35,297 nucleotides of DNA, taken from contig JAFSXC010000083.1 of NCBI GenBank assembly GCA_017450105.1, forward strand, positions 1-35,297. The letters run 5' to 3'. The notes beneath the pieces were generated by a model. It was not told where the DNA came from, made no database searches, and saw only the letters and a list, made by a program, of their open reading frames with translations. The translations under genes and the position numbers were made by a program. Positions within the stretch are counted from its first letter, which is position 1. Every line of letters begins with the position of its first letter. The DNA comes from Lachnospiraceae bacterium. Its GTDB lineage: Bacteria; Bacillota; Clostridia; Lachnospirales; Lachnospiraceae. Below are positions 25,701 to 33,196 of this stretch, in pieces.

Positions 25701-26296
25701 TCCTGGAGCTTCTTCGAAGACGGGAGGAACGCGGCGAGGAGCAGTCCCAGATCGAGGAGCTGGCGGTCCTGTATTATTTCTCCCAGGATCTTACGCTTGC
25801 CGAGGGCCACATAAAGGAGGCGGATGCCCTGCTTTCCAGAATGCTTTCGCGCGGACTGTTTTTCCCGTTCTACCTGTCCCTGCCGAGACGACTTATGGAG
25901 AAGTACCAGCTCTACGACAAGACCTTTCTGGAGTTTCGGACGGATCCGAAAAAACAGGTCTACATCCATTTCTCCCTGCCGGAGCAGAGGGGAGAGTACC
26001 AGGTGCAGGAGATGCAGCACATGTACGGCGGGATCTTTGTCGCCCAGTTCGTTCTGTTCTTCGGCGAGAGCCTTCAGTACTACATTACCGAAGAAGATGA
26101 TGAGATGGAGAAGGTGGCCATGAGCGGAGAGATCACAAAGAGCGATGTGTTCGGGGAGGAGACGGAGAACAGGTTTGACGCGCTGAATGCGGTGCTTCTG
26201 CATACGACCCTGCAGGAGGAGGAGGAGCTTACGAAGGCGCTCCGCTCCTATGAAGCAAAGGACGCGATCGCCCGGAGCCGGTTCCCGGTGCTGTAA
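22742..26296 (+). CDS. Giant uncharacterised protein (DUF5717-like), first gene of a four-gene operon
   Basis: An 1184-residue protein that I recall as resembling the Lachnospiraceae family DUF5717; this was not checked by search. Residues ~1-115 look like a beta-sandwich (CLTPQFEGTSVTIRYEY, GYFSLICNQCEYSLSFVV). Residues ~195-300 may be a second beta domain (KRFTVTVRGP). From ~310 to ~1060 the protein is mostly helical with repeat-like spacing (ALQPDNSWWKLIQAQAFL, RHPESLILFWVRLFL, EEAYELVLRIGAERMD), as in TPR-type scaffolds. A final beta-rich part (VYIHFSLPEQRGEYQ, LQYYITEED) ends it. There is no signal peptide and no long membrane segment. Starts with GTG. The next gene follows after 9 bp. 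Function unknown. Confidence 0.85.
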   Translation: MYETLTALANGKVIRTGPLLQFSSDKVELEVLEGHSLSGHFTATVLNDGKVRGVCLATGLRMNCLTPQFEGTSVTIRYEYDSTGLREGDIEKGYFSLICNQCEYSLSFVVTIVRPYALSATGKIRTIADFSRLAETNWEEAGRIFRSTAFRGLFKEGEENLGLLYRMLLPGASCGNSMNEFLIAGGKKDRNTLCLERESVEFPALLEKSRESLMLRMEGYGGFSVSVSSDAAFMEPCKTLITEEDLIGKSYEFSYMLDPRRIHAGINRGHIIFRDGREEKRFTVTVRGPILSEEEKKERELKLEVKKNLLLLGQYYLSYRLKRMVTGEWTKKTVDICRHLLALQPDNSWWKLIQAQAFLVNRQKQDARWILDAWRRERLSKDNEIYGYFLYLCTLSEREKGYVDKVSQEVEDIYRRHPESLILFWVRLFLKEEFMESDSRRLDAIKLRFDFGAASPFLYLEAFLVMHQDPALITRLDPFEIRVLWWAARNDALSRDLVLQLSALTSMKKDFDPVLVRLLKLAYEVFPGDDLVLSVCSYLIRTATYGPRYFWWFEKGVELNLRVTGLSEAYLLSLEEGSKKELPKVIQMYFRYETPLPDRKVALLFERIVREKKENMERYLSFRRSMESFAIQEMNDGQMNESLAVIYHDLLKDGLINREIAIAMESMMFSFLVQCPNPNMATLHVKHQELKEEQTIPLKDGKAFISLYTRNYCIVAEDREGRRYSALGADITIQPLMRPHDYLKRCMERSGLREKYVLYDIAGKENITIPLTEKKEELIFLLEDEGITDAYKAKLLPLVLKVYEGEDEAEELLAYVRKMDVALPEREVLSNLTSLLIEKRYYEEAYELVLRIGAERMDPQQLVPLMTAKIREKEFEEDETLKSLVLYTFLQRKYNEDMLTYLCRYLNGTTEDMASVYRHAKGFGLETYDLAERILAQMLYTGRMEPDAFSIFRDYLEEGGRELYIEAYLNYTADAYFVRGVPAEPEILELLRRREERGEEQSQIEELAVLYYFSQDLTLAEGHIKEADALLSRMLSRGLFFPFYLSLPRRLMEKYQLYDKTFLEFRTDPKKQVYIHFSLPEQRGEYQVQEMQHMYGGIFVAQFVLFFGESLQYYITEEDDEMEKVAMSGEITKSDVFGEETENRFDALNAVLLHTTLQEEEELTKALRSYEAKDAIARSRFPVL

Positions 26297-26305
26297 AGGA
26301 GACTT

Positions 26306-27538
26306 ATGATTTTAGGAAAGCTCTATCTTGGTCTGGAATTGAATCGTGATTACGCCATGATCAGCACCTGCGTGGATGATACGCTGGGGCCGGAGACCGT
26401 GAGCCCCGTGGCCGGATCGGAGAACTACCGGATCCCCGTGGCGCTTGCCAAGCGAAAGGGCATCGGCCAGTGGTACTATGGAGAGGATGCGCTTTCCTAT
26501 GCGAGGGACCGGGAGGCTGTGCTGGTTGATGATTTGTATTTCCGCGCGATGAACCGGGAAACGGTGCGGGTCGAGGAGGAGGAGTATTCCTGCCCGGAGC
26601 TTCTGGCAATGTTTCTCGGAAAGCTTCTGCTTCTGACCAGGCGGCTCGGCCGTGATCTTCCGGTGGGCAAGCTCTGCGTCGTGCTTCCGGAGCTGGATAT
26701 GAACAATACCTCGGTCGTCCGGGAGGCCCTTAGAAAAAATGAGCTCCTGGACCATCAGTTTTTCCTTACGGATGCGAAGGAAAGCTTTTACTATTATGCG
26801 TTAAACCAGTCGAAGGAGCTGATCACCTACGACAACGCCCTGTTCTATTACGCCAACGGGATGCTGCGGGGGGTGATGCTCTCCCGGAATACGCATACCA
26901 CGCCGCAGGTCGTGACCCTGGAGGAAACGAATTACGGTATGCTGCTCGAGGATCGGGACGAGGAATTTACGGAAATCATCAAAACCGCCTTCGCCCATCG
27001 GATCGTAAGCGCTGCCTACATTACCGGAGACGGCTTTGACGGGGAGTGGATGAAGGAATCCTTAAAGACCCTGTGCCGCAGCCGGAAGGCCTTTTCGGGG
27101 AAAAATCTCTTTACCCGGGGCGCCTGCTTTGCCGCGCTTGTAAAGGGCGGGATCAAGGCCTGGAATTATGCCTATATCGGGGACAATGAGCTCAAGATCA
27201 ACGTAAGCGTCAAGGTCCGAAAGGAAGGAGAGATCGCCTTCCTGCCGCTCCTTTCCGCGGGCGAAAGCTGGTATGAGGCGGAAGGGGCCGTAGAGGCGAT
27301 CCTGGACGGGGATCCGACCGTGGATTTCTGGCTCCAGGAGCCAAGGAGCCGGGAGGCAAAGATCCAGTCGGTGGAGCTGATGGATTTTCCGGAGCGTGAG
27401 AACAAAACAACGCGGCTTCGGATCACGGCGAAACCGGTTTCGGATGAAAAGATCAAGGTGACGGTTAAGGACCTGGGCTTCGGGGATATTTCCCGGGCCT
27501 CGGAAATGCATTGGGAGCATCTGATATGGGCGAACTGA
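26306..27538 (+). CDS. Hsp70/actin-fold-like protein (DUF5716-like), degenerate ATPase motifs
   Basis: A 410-residue protein, by my recollection of the DUF5716 family. The order of elements follows an Hsp70 nucleotide-binding domain: an N-terminal strand LYLGLELNRDYAMIS where Hsp70 has G-I-D-L-G-T-T; then VSPVAGSENYRIPVALAKR and QWYYGEDALSYA (Hsp70: IPS...VGDAA); DAKESFYYYALNQ (Hsp70: EPTAAALAY); and ITGDGFDGEWM...KNLFTRGACFAAL (Hsp70: VGGSSRIP...AVAYGAA). The phosphate-binding residues are not conserved: no DLGTT and no DLGGGT. The C-terminal ~110 residues look like a beta domain. AAAGGAGACTT precedes the ATG. It overlaps the next gene by 13 bp. Confidence 0.82.
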   Translation: MILGKLYLGLELNRDYAMISTCVDDTLGPETVSPVAGSENYRIPVALAKRKGIGQWYYGEDALSYARDREAVLVDDLYFRAMNRETVRVEEEEYSCPELLAMFLGKLLLLTRRLGRDLPVGKLCVVLPELDMNNTSVVREALRKNELLDHQFFLTDAKESFYYYALNQSKELITYDNALFYYANGMLRGVMLSRNTHTTPQVVTLEETNYGMLLEDRDEEFTEIIKTAFAHRIVSAAYITGDGFDGEWMKESLKTLCRSRKAFSGKNLFTRGACFAALVKGGIKAWNYAYIGDNELKINVSVKVRKEGEIAFLPLLSAGESWYEAEGAVEAILDGDPTVDFWLQEPRSREAKIQSVELMDFPERENKTTRLRITAKPVSDEKIKVTVKDLGFGDISRASEMHWEHLIWAN

Positions 27539-28293
27539 TACTCTGTAAAAACCGGCTGGCGGCGGAGCCCTTTTTTCTGGAGGGAGAGGAGCTTCATCTC
27601 TACTCCATCGAGGAGGTCTGCCACTACATCCTTCACCATCTCTATACCGCCGACCGGGATCTGATGAGCTATGAATTCGTGGACTGGATCGCGAGACATT
27701 GCAACGAGCCCGAGCTTGCCGAGCGGCTGTCCCGGATGATGGGAACCAGGGAGAGCGGATACGGCTTTCTTATGTCCATCCTGCTTTCGGCAAACGGGTA
27801 CTGTACCAGGGAGGAGCTGAAGGAGGCGGACCAGACCTTAAAGGATCTGCTGAACAAATCGCCGATGGAACGGGCCAAGACCATGGCGGACGCGGACCTT
27901 CGGGAGGGCCGCTACGGGAAGGCCATCGCCTCCTACCGACGGCTCTTAAGGAGCAGGGACCTTGCGAAGGAGCCCGCGGAGCTGGCGGGGAATATCCGGC
28001 ATAATCTGGGCGCTGCCTATGCGGGGATGTTCCTGTTCCATGAGGCCATGCGCTGCTTTGAGGAGGCATATAAGGAAAACCGGGCGAGGGAAAGCGAGGA
28101 GGCCTATGAGCTGGCAAAACGCCTTGCGGAGGGTACGGAGGCCCTGACGACGCCGGCGGACGGAAAGGCCTCGGCGGTTTTGGCGAAGGCGATGGAGGCG
28201 AAGAGGCTCAGGGACGAGGAAGGATTTTTTGACCGGCTTTCGGAATACGCGGACAGGTTGAAGGAGGAATACCGCTCCTTAAGTCTGGGGTGA
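27526..28293 (+). CDS. Uncharacterised TPR-like protein, third gene of the operon
   Basis: A 255-residue, soluble, mostly helical protein. Residues ~119-141 (ADADLREGRYGKAIASYRRL) and ~155-185 (HNLGAAYAGMFLFHEAMRCF) have TPR spacing of small, aromatic and Ala residues, so at least two TPR-like helix pairs are likely. The N-terminal ~110 residues are helical with no motif I know; the end is a charged helix. The ATG at 27526 lies within the end of the Hsp70-like gene and has GGGAG upstream; a start 15 bp earlier is possible. The 13-bp overlap implies translational coupling and joint function. A role as a protein-protein adaptor is inferred from the fold only. Confidence 0.8.
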   Translation: MGELILCKNRLAAEPFFLEGEELHLYSIEEVCHYILHHLYTADRDLMSYEFVDWIARHCNEPELAERLSRMMGTRESGYGFLMSILLSANGYCTREELKEADQTLKDLLNKSPMERAKTMADADLREGRYGKAIASYRRLLRSRDLAKEPAELAGNIRHNLGAAYAGMFLFHEAMRCFEEAYKENRARESEEAYELAKRLAEGTEALTTPADGKASAVLAKAMEAKRLRDEEGFFDRLSEYADRLKEEYRSLSLG

Positions 28294-28297
28294 GGGC

Positions 28298-29464
28298 ATG
28301 GGTTTATTTGATTTCTTTCGCAAACGAAAAGAAAGAAGCATAGAGAAGGCGTTCGCCGAGATCGAGAAGGAGCTGGGCTCGGATGCAAAACCCGGCCGTG
28401 GCCCGGGACACGCGGCTCTTGACCGGTGTGAGCAGATGATCAAAACGGCCCAGGAGCTGGAGGAGGAGAAGGCGGAATACCGGATCGTGACCTCCTACTT
28501 AAAGGACGTGGAGGTCCTGCAGAACCTTCCGGAGGAGGAGAAGAGGAAGCTGAAGGAAACAGCGGACAATGTCTCCGTTCTTCTGGGCCGGAGGGAAAAA
28601 TATCTGAACCGCAAGAAGAAGATCAGCGATGCCGATTATGCGATGATGGAGAGGGAGGAGGATACGCTCCCGGATACCATCCGGCGCTACCGGGGAAACG
28701 AGGTTTACCTGGAGACCATCGAACGGGATATGCGTTATCTGGAGGGGGAGAAGACCCAGTGGGAGATGCTCGGTGACGATTACCGGGGGTCGGTAAAGCG
28801 AAACCGGGTCCTTCTGATCCTTTTGTTCATTACTGTTATCATGGGCACCGTTGTTATCCTGGTTCTGCCCTGGTCGGTAAGAACTACCTTTTTACGGGTC
28901 TGGATCCCGCTCTGTGCCGTGCTTGCGCTGGCGGCGGCCGGGATCTATCTGAAGGGCTTAAATGACCGCCGGGAGATCCAGCAGGCCCAGGTGAATAAGA
29001 AACGGGCGGTCGAGCTTTTAAACCGAGCCAGGATAAAATACGTGCATACAAAAAACGCGCTGGATTATATCTCGGAGAAATACCATGTACGGAATGCGAT
29101 GGAGCTGGAAAAGCGGTATGAAAGCTTTCAGGAGGCCAGCCGGGAGAGAGCGAAGTTCTCGGAAAACAATGAGGACCTGCATTATTTTTCCGATAAGCTC
29201 TTAAAGCTTCTTCGGCCATACAAGCTGTATGATGACCGTATCTGGCTGTCCCAGGCCAATGCGCTGTCGGATCCGAAGGAAATGGTCGAGGTGAAGCATA
29301 ACCTGATCGCGCGGAGACAGAAGCTCAGGGAGGGGATGAGCCTCCATCTTGAGGAGTTGCTGTCGGAGAAGCGCTATGTGGAGGAGTATCTGGCCACGGA
29401 GCCCGAGGGGGCGGAGGAGATCCGGAAGATCCTTCGAAAGATTGAATATATGACGGACCTGTAG
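28298..29464 (+). CDS. Two-TM coiled-coil membrane protein, fourth gene of the operon
   Basis: A 388-residue protein of unknown family. Residues 1-165 are highly charged and helical (EEEKAEYRIVTSYLKD, EEEKRKLKETAD), suggesting a coiled coil. Two membrane segments follow at ~171-190 (LLILLFITVIMGTVVILVL) and ~200-218 (VWIPLCAVLALAAAGIYL). Basic residues (KRNR) sit before the first and KGLNDRR after the second, which would put both long helical arms in the cytoplasm. The C-terminal arm (220-388) is again helical and charged. It could anchor the TPR-like, Hsp70-like and giant proteins to the membrane, but that is inference from operon order. The start lies 4 bp after the previous stop. Confidence 0.82.
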   Translation: MGLFDFFRKRKERSIEKAFAEIEKELGSDAKPGRGPGHAALDRCEQMIKTAQELEEEKAEYRIVTSYLKDVEVLQNLPEEEKRKLKETADNVSVLLGRREKYLNRKKKISDADYAMMEREEDTLPDTIRRYRGNEVYLETIERDMRYLEGEKTQWEMLGDDYRGSVKRNRVLLILLFITVIMGTVVILVLPWSVRTTFLRVWIPLCAVLALAAAGIYLKGLNDRREIQQAQVNKKRAVELLNRARIKYVHTKNALDYISEKYHVRNAMELEKRYESFQEASRERAKFSENNEDLHYFSDKLLKLLRPYKLYDDRIWLSQANALSDPKEMVEVKHNLIARRQKLREGMSLHLEELLSEKRYVEEYLATEPEGAEEIRKILRKIEYMTDL

Positions 29465-29519
29465 GGGACAGGTGTCTGAGCATTTACCGGTAAATTCAAT
29501 AACACATGGAGGGGAAAAG

Positions 29520-30977
29520 ATGGGCGGAACAGCGGATGAAAATGTGATCAAGATCAAGCATGAGGTTTTGCGTGAGGTGGCGAGGCACGCCTTCCTCGGA
29601 GACCTGGATAAGGAAAGGGACAATATTCCCTATTCCCTGATCCCGGGACCCACGGCGCAGTTTCGGTGCTGCGTGTACAAGGAGCGCGAGATCATAAGAC
29701 AGAGGATTCGTTTGTGCGAGGGAAAGGCATCGGGCCCGGAGGACGACGGGAACATCATCCAGGTCATCCACGCTGCCTGTGAGGACTGCCCGATCTCGAC
29801 CTATACCGTGACCGAAAACTGCCAGAACTGTCTTGGCAAGGCCTGCTTAAACGCCTGTAAATTCGGTGCGATCGAAGCCGGAAGGGACCGGACGCATATC
29901 GATCCCCAGAAATGCCGGGAATGCGGTCAGTGCGCAAAGGCCTGCCCGTTCAACGCGATCGCCCACCTAAAGCGCCCCTGCAAGAACGCCTGCCCGGTGG
30001 ACGCCATTACCTACAACGAATACGGTATCTCAATCATCGACAAGAGCAAATGCATCCGCTGCGGCCAGTGCATCCATTCCTGCCCCTTCGGCGCCATCGG
30101 CATGAAGCGGGCCATCGTTCCCGTGATCGAGGCCATCAAGGACCCGAATAAGAAGGTCTATGCCATGGCGGCGCCGGCCACCGAAGGCCAGTTCGGCCCC
30201 CAGATTACGATGAAGAGCTGGAAGGTGGCCATGAAGGAGGTCGGCTTCAACGACTTCATCGAGGTCGGCCTGGGCGGCGACATGACGGCGGCTTACGAAG
30301 CCGAGGAGTGGGCGGAGGCCTACGAAAAGGGCGAGAAGAAGGTAACCTCCTGCTGCCCGGGCTTTGTCAACATGGTCAGGAACCACTTCCCGGAGCTGGC
30401 GGACAAGATCTCCACAACGATCTCTCCGATGGCCGCGGTGTCCCGCATGATCAAATCCAAGGAACCGGATGCGATCACGGTCTTCATCGGACCCTGCGTG
30501 GCCAAGAAATCGGAGATCGCCGACCAGAAGATCCCCGGAAACTGCGACTATGCCTTAAACTACAGCGAAATCCGGGCCATCATGCGGGCGAAGGGAGTCG
30601 AGCTCATCCCGGACGATACCTCCTACCAGGAATCCAGTATCTATGGCAAGCGCTTCGGAAATTCCGGCGGAGTTACGGCAGCAGTGGTACAGAGCCTGAA
30701 GGAAAAGGAGCATGGGATCGAGCCGAAGGTCTGTGTGGCCAACGGAGCGAAGGAATGCAAGAAGGCGCTAATGATGCTGAAGATGGGAAAGCTTCCCGAG
30801 GACTTTATCGAGGGTATGTGCTGCGAGGGCGGCTGCGTCGGATGCCCCGGCTCCTTTAATGACCAGATCTCCTCCAAGAAGAGCCGCGACGAGCTCCTCG
30901 CCAAGGCCGATGACCGGAAGATCTGGGAGAATCTCGAGAATTATCACATGGAGCTTTTCTCCATGCACAGAGAATAA
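29520..30977 (+). CDS. Monomeric [FeFe] hydrogenase, group B-like
   Basis: A 485-residue enzyme predicted to interconvert protons and H2 with ferredoxin. Three ferredoxin-type 4Fe-4S motifs lie at ~112-215 (CQNCLGKACLNAC; CRECGQCAKACP; CIRCGQCIHSCP), with extra Cys upstream (CCVYK, CEDCP). H-cluster motifs: L1 TSCCPGF (C278, C279); L2 GPCVAKK (C326), the group-B form rather than MPC; L3 GMCCEGGCVGC (C434, C435, C439). The start at 29520 has GGAGGGG 5 nt before it; an in-frame TTG at 29472 is less likely. No hydEFG maturase genes are here. It is 55 bp after the four-gene operon with no terminator between, so read-through is possible. Confidence 0.92.
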   Translation: MGGTADENVIKIKHEVLREVARHAFLGDLDKERDNIPYSLIPGPTAQFRCCVYKEREIIRQRIRLCEGKASGPEDDGNIIQVIHAACEDCPISTYTVTENCQNCLGKACLNACKFGAIEAGRDRTHIDPQKCRECGQCAKACPFNAIAHLKRPCKNACPVDAITYNEYGISIIDKSKCIRCGQCIHSCPFGAIGMKRAIVPVIEAIKDPNKKVYAMAAPATEGQFGPQITMKSWKVAMKEVGFNDFIEVGLGGDMTAAYEAEEWAEAYEKGEKKVTSCCPGFVNMVRNHFPELADKISTTISPMAAVSRMIKSKEPDAITVFIGPCVAKKSEIADQKIPGNCDYALNYSEIRAIMRAKGVELIPDDTSYQESSIYGKRFGNSGGVTAAVVQSLKEKEHGIEPKVCVANGAKECKKALMMLKMGKLPEDFIEGMCCEGGCVGCPGSFNDQISSKKSRDELLAKADDRKIWENLENYHMELFSMHRE

Positions 30978-30995
30978 AAAAGTTTGCTCTTACAA

Positions 30996-31043
30996 CGGCC
31001 GGTGCCAAAAAAACACGGTCCCGCCAAGTGTGAACAGTAACAT
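30996..31043 (+). repeat. 48-nt dispersed repeat unit, copy D, ending in an exact dyad motif (copy 4)
   Basis: Matches copy A at 9373-9420 without gaps (35 of 48) and copy C over its last 27 bases (24 of 27). The exact 14-mer is at 31030-31043. Unlike the other copies it is followed by a convergent gene, not a promoter. Confidence 0.62.
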
Positions 31044-31058
31044 CCGTGAGGACAAATA

Positions 31059-31148
31059 ACAAGACAGAGAGCGGTTTGTACCAACCCCGAAAGTTAGGCC
31101 GAAAATCTAACTCTCGGGGACCGGTACAAATCGCTCTCTGTCTTGTTT
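31059..31148. terminator. Very long inverted repeat, likely bidirectional terminator between the hydrogenase gene and gltX
   Basis: Arms 31059-31098 and 31108-31148 pair over about 40 positions with only a few mismatches and one small bulge around a 9-nt loop. T-rich DNA follows on the plus strand (TTGTTTTATAG) and, less so, on the minus strand (TTGTTATTTG). It lies between two convergent genes, 8 nt from the gltX stop. The stem is far longer than a normal terminator needs. Confidence 0.7.
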
Positions 31149-31155
31149 TATAGTG

Positions 31156-32613
31156 CTATAATTCCTTGCTGAGCTTCTCAATAGCCGCTTCCACGCGCCG
31201 CAAAGACTCCGCCTTCCCGAGCACCTCCATGATCTCGGTGGCGCCGCCGGGCGTGCTCTGCTTCCCGGAGACCGCGGTCCGAAGCGGCCACAGGACGTAG
31301 CCGTTTTTGCAGCCCTTCTCCTGGATAAAGGCGGTAAGGGCTTCATAGATCCGGTCGTTGCTGTAGTCCTCCAGCGCCTCGAGCACCGGAAGCACCTCCT
31401 TTAAGACGCTCAGGGAGGTCTCGGGCGTCGTCTTCATTTTCTTATGGGCATACATCGAAATATCGTATGCGGGAACCTCCTCAAAGAAGTCCACAAGGTC
31501 CCTGATGTCCGGATAAATCTCGATCCGGCTCTGGACCATGCGGGCGATCTTTTCGATATCGCAGTCCCTTTTTACGACGGAGCGGATCTCCGGCTCAGCA
31601 TGCTTATAGAATTCCTCAAAGGGAAGCTTTTTCACATATTCCCCGTTCATCCATTTCAGCTTGGTAAAATCGAAGACCGCCGGGGCCTTGTTGATCCTGT
31701 GGTAATCGAATTTTTGGATCAGCTCCTTAAGGCTCATGAGCTCCTCGTTGTCCTCGGGACTCCAGCCGAGGAGCGCCACGAAGTTCACGACCGCTTCGGT
31801 TAAAAAGCCCTGCTCGATCAGATCCTCGTAGGAGGAATGGCCGGACCGCTTGGACAGCTTTTCGTGGTCCTCGTTTGTGATCAGGGGGCAGTGGATATAG
31901 ACCGGCACCTCCCAGCCGAAGGCCTCGTAAAGCCGGTTGTATTTCGGAGAGGAGGAGAGATACTCGTTTCCTCTGACCACATGGGTAATTCCCATAAGGT
32001 GGTCGTCTACGACATTCGCAAAGTTGTAGGTCGGATAGCCGTCGGATTTGATCAGGATCATATCGTCGAGCTCCTCGTTATCTACGGTGATGTCTCCGTA
32101 GATTTCGTCCTCAAAGGTCGTGGTACCGGTCCGGGGATTGTTCTGCCGGATCACATAGGGCTTTCCCGCGGCAAGATTGGCTTCGATCTCCTCCTTGCTG
32201 AGAGACAGACAGTGCTTGTCGTAGATCGAGATCTCCTTTCCGGCAACGGTCTGCTTCAGCCCCTCGAGCCGCTCCGGCGTACAGAAGCAGTAGTAGGCCT
32301 CCCCCTTTTCGATCAGCTTTTTCGCGTATTCCAGGTAGATGCCCTGTTTCTGGCGCTCACTCTGGACATAGGGGCCAACCCCGCCGTCCTTGTCGGGACC
32401 CTCATCGTGGATGAGACCTGTGGCCTGAAGCGTCCGGTAGATGATATCGACGGCGCCCTCTACATAGCGCTCCTGGTCGGTATCCTCGATCCTTAAGATA
32501 AAATCCCCGTTTTCGTGCTTCGCGATCAGGTAGGCGTAAAGCGCGGTCCTTAAGTTTCCTACATGCATCCGGCCCGTTGGGCTCGGCGCAAATCTGGTTC
32601 GAATTTTTTTCAT
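31156..32613 (-). CDS. gltX: Glutamate-tRNA ligase
   Basis: A 485-residue class I aminoacyl-tRNA synthetase. The HIGH-type motif is HVGN at 17-20 within [12 protein letters not shown]; the KMSKS-type motif is KLSKR at 252-256. The C-terminal anticodon-binding domain is complete and the length is normal for a bacterial GluRS. The reverse-strand ATG has AAGAAGGAAAAAAG upstream and an extended -10 promoter. The divergent neighbour is a tRNA-Glu gene. Whether it is discriminating or also charges tRNA-Gln (with GatCAB) cannot be seen here. Confidence 0.97.
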   Translation of the reverse strand: MKKIRTRFAPSPTGRMHVGNLRTALYAYLIAKHENGDFILRIEDTDQERYVEGAVDIIYRTLQATGLIHDEGPDKDGGVGPYVQSERQKQGIYLEYAKKLIEKGEAYYCFCTPERLEGLKQTVAGKEISIYDKHCLSLSKEEIEANLAAGKPYVIRQNNPRTGTTTFEDEIYGDITVDNEELDDMILIKSDGYPTYNFANVVDDHLMGITHVVRGNEYLSSSPKYNRLYEAFGWEVPVYIHCPLITNEDHEKLSKRSGHSSYEDLIEQGFLTEAVVNFVALLGWSPEDNEELMSLKELIQKFDYHRINKAPAVFDFTKLKWMNGEYVKKLPFEEFYKHAEPEIRSVVKRDCDIEKIARMVQSRIEIYPDIRDLVDFFEEVPAYDISMYAHKKMKTTPETSLSVLKEVLPVLEALEDYSNDRIYEALTAFIQEKGCKNGYVLWPLRTAVSGKQSTPGGATEIMEVLGKAESLRRVEAAIEKLSKEL

Positions 32614-32664
32614 GGTCTTTTTTCCTTCTTTATGATAAAATTATGCCTGTGCACATGATTTTTC

Positions 32665-32673
32665 ATTATAACA
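32665..32673 (-). promoter_or_regulatory. Extended -10 promoter of gltX
   Basis: On the minus strand TGTTATAAT, i.e. a perfect TATAAT with an upstream TG one base away. It lies about 50 nt before the gltX ATG, with only a T-rich stretch at the -35 position. It is back to back with the tRNA promoter. Confidence 0.55.
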
Positions 32674-32695
32674 TGAATATTTCTTGAAAAAAACC

Positions 32696-32724
32696 TTGCA
32701 TCAGGATTTTTCCTGTGTTATAGT
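32696..32724 (+). promoter_or_regulatory. Promoter of the tRNA-Glu-rpsT unit
   Basis: TTGCAT at 32696-32701, a 17-nt spacer, and TATAGT at 32719-32724, 21 nt before the mature tRNA 5' end. Confidence 0.65.
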
Positions 32725-32745
32725 ATTAAAGCTATCGTGATTTGT

Positions 32746-32817
32746 GGTTCGTTGGTCAAGCGGTTAAGACGCCGCCCTCTCACGGCGGAAACAGGGGTTC
32801 GATTCCCCTACGAACTG
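32746..32817 (+). tRNA. tRNA-Glu, anticodon CTC
   Basis: 72 nt folding into a full cloverleaf. The acceptor is GGTTCGT/ACGAACT (first pair G-T), the D-arm contains GGTCAAGCGGTTAAGAC, the anticodon stem is CCGCC/GGCGG with loop CTCTCAC giving anticodon CTC, and the T-arm is CAGGGGTTCGATTCCCCT-like with the TTCGA loop. Discriminator G. No CCA is encoded, since TTT follows. It reads GAG codons. It is divergent from gltX, its own synthetase, and 40 bp upstream of rpsT. Confidence 0.95.
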
Positions 32818-32857
32818 TTTCGAGATGGAAATACAATTAGTTTTGGAGGTATGAGTT

Positions 32858-33121
32858 TTGGCGAATATTAAGTCTGCAAAGAAAAGAATTCTGGTTACAA
32901 GGAAAAAAGCGGAGAGAAATAAATCCGTGAAGTCCGGTGTAAAAACCTATATAAAGAAGGTCGAGACCGCGATCGAGGCCGGAAATAAGGCGGAAGCGGA
33001 AGAGGCTCTGAAGACCGCGATCGGTAAGATTACAAGCGCTGCGAATAAGGGCGTGTACCATAAGAATACAGCGGCCCGTAAGGTGTCCAGACTGACGCTG
33101 GCGGTAAATAAGCTGGCCTGA
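32858..33121 (+). CDS. rpsT: 30S ribosomal protein S20
   Basis: An 87-residue basic helical protein that binds 16S rRNA. It begins M-ANIKSAKKRI and has the usual S20 pattern of Lys/Ala-rich helices (GVYHKNTAARKVSRL near the end). Translation starts at TTG (32858), with GGAGGT 8 nt upstream. An ATG at 32851 opens only a 6-codon frame and sits too close to the GGAGGT. A UUG start is also used by E. coli rpsT, where it is tied to autoregulation. The gene follows the tRNA by 40 bp with no terminator or evident promoter between. Confidence 0.96.
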   Translation: MANIKSAKKRILVTRKKAERNKSVKSGVKTYIKKVETAIEAGNKAEAEEALKTAIGKITSAANKGVYHKNTAARKVSRLTLAVNKLA

Positions 33122-33147
33122 GAAAAAAGAACAGATCGATCGATGCG

Positions 33148-33179
33148 GAAAGCCTCTCTGTAACAGGAGGCTTTCTTTT
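33148..33179 (+). terminator. Intrinsic terminator of rpsT
   Basis: Nine-bp stem GAAAGCCTC / GAGGCTTTC with a 10-nt loop and TTTT after it, 27 nt past the stop. The rarA start is only 18 nt further on. Confidence 0.82.
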
Positions 33180-33196
33180 CATTTAAAGGAAAGACT

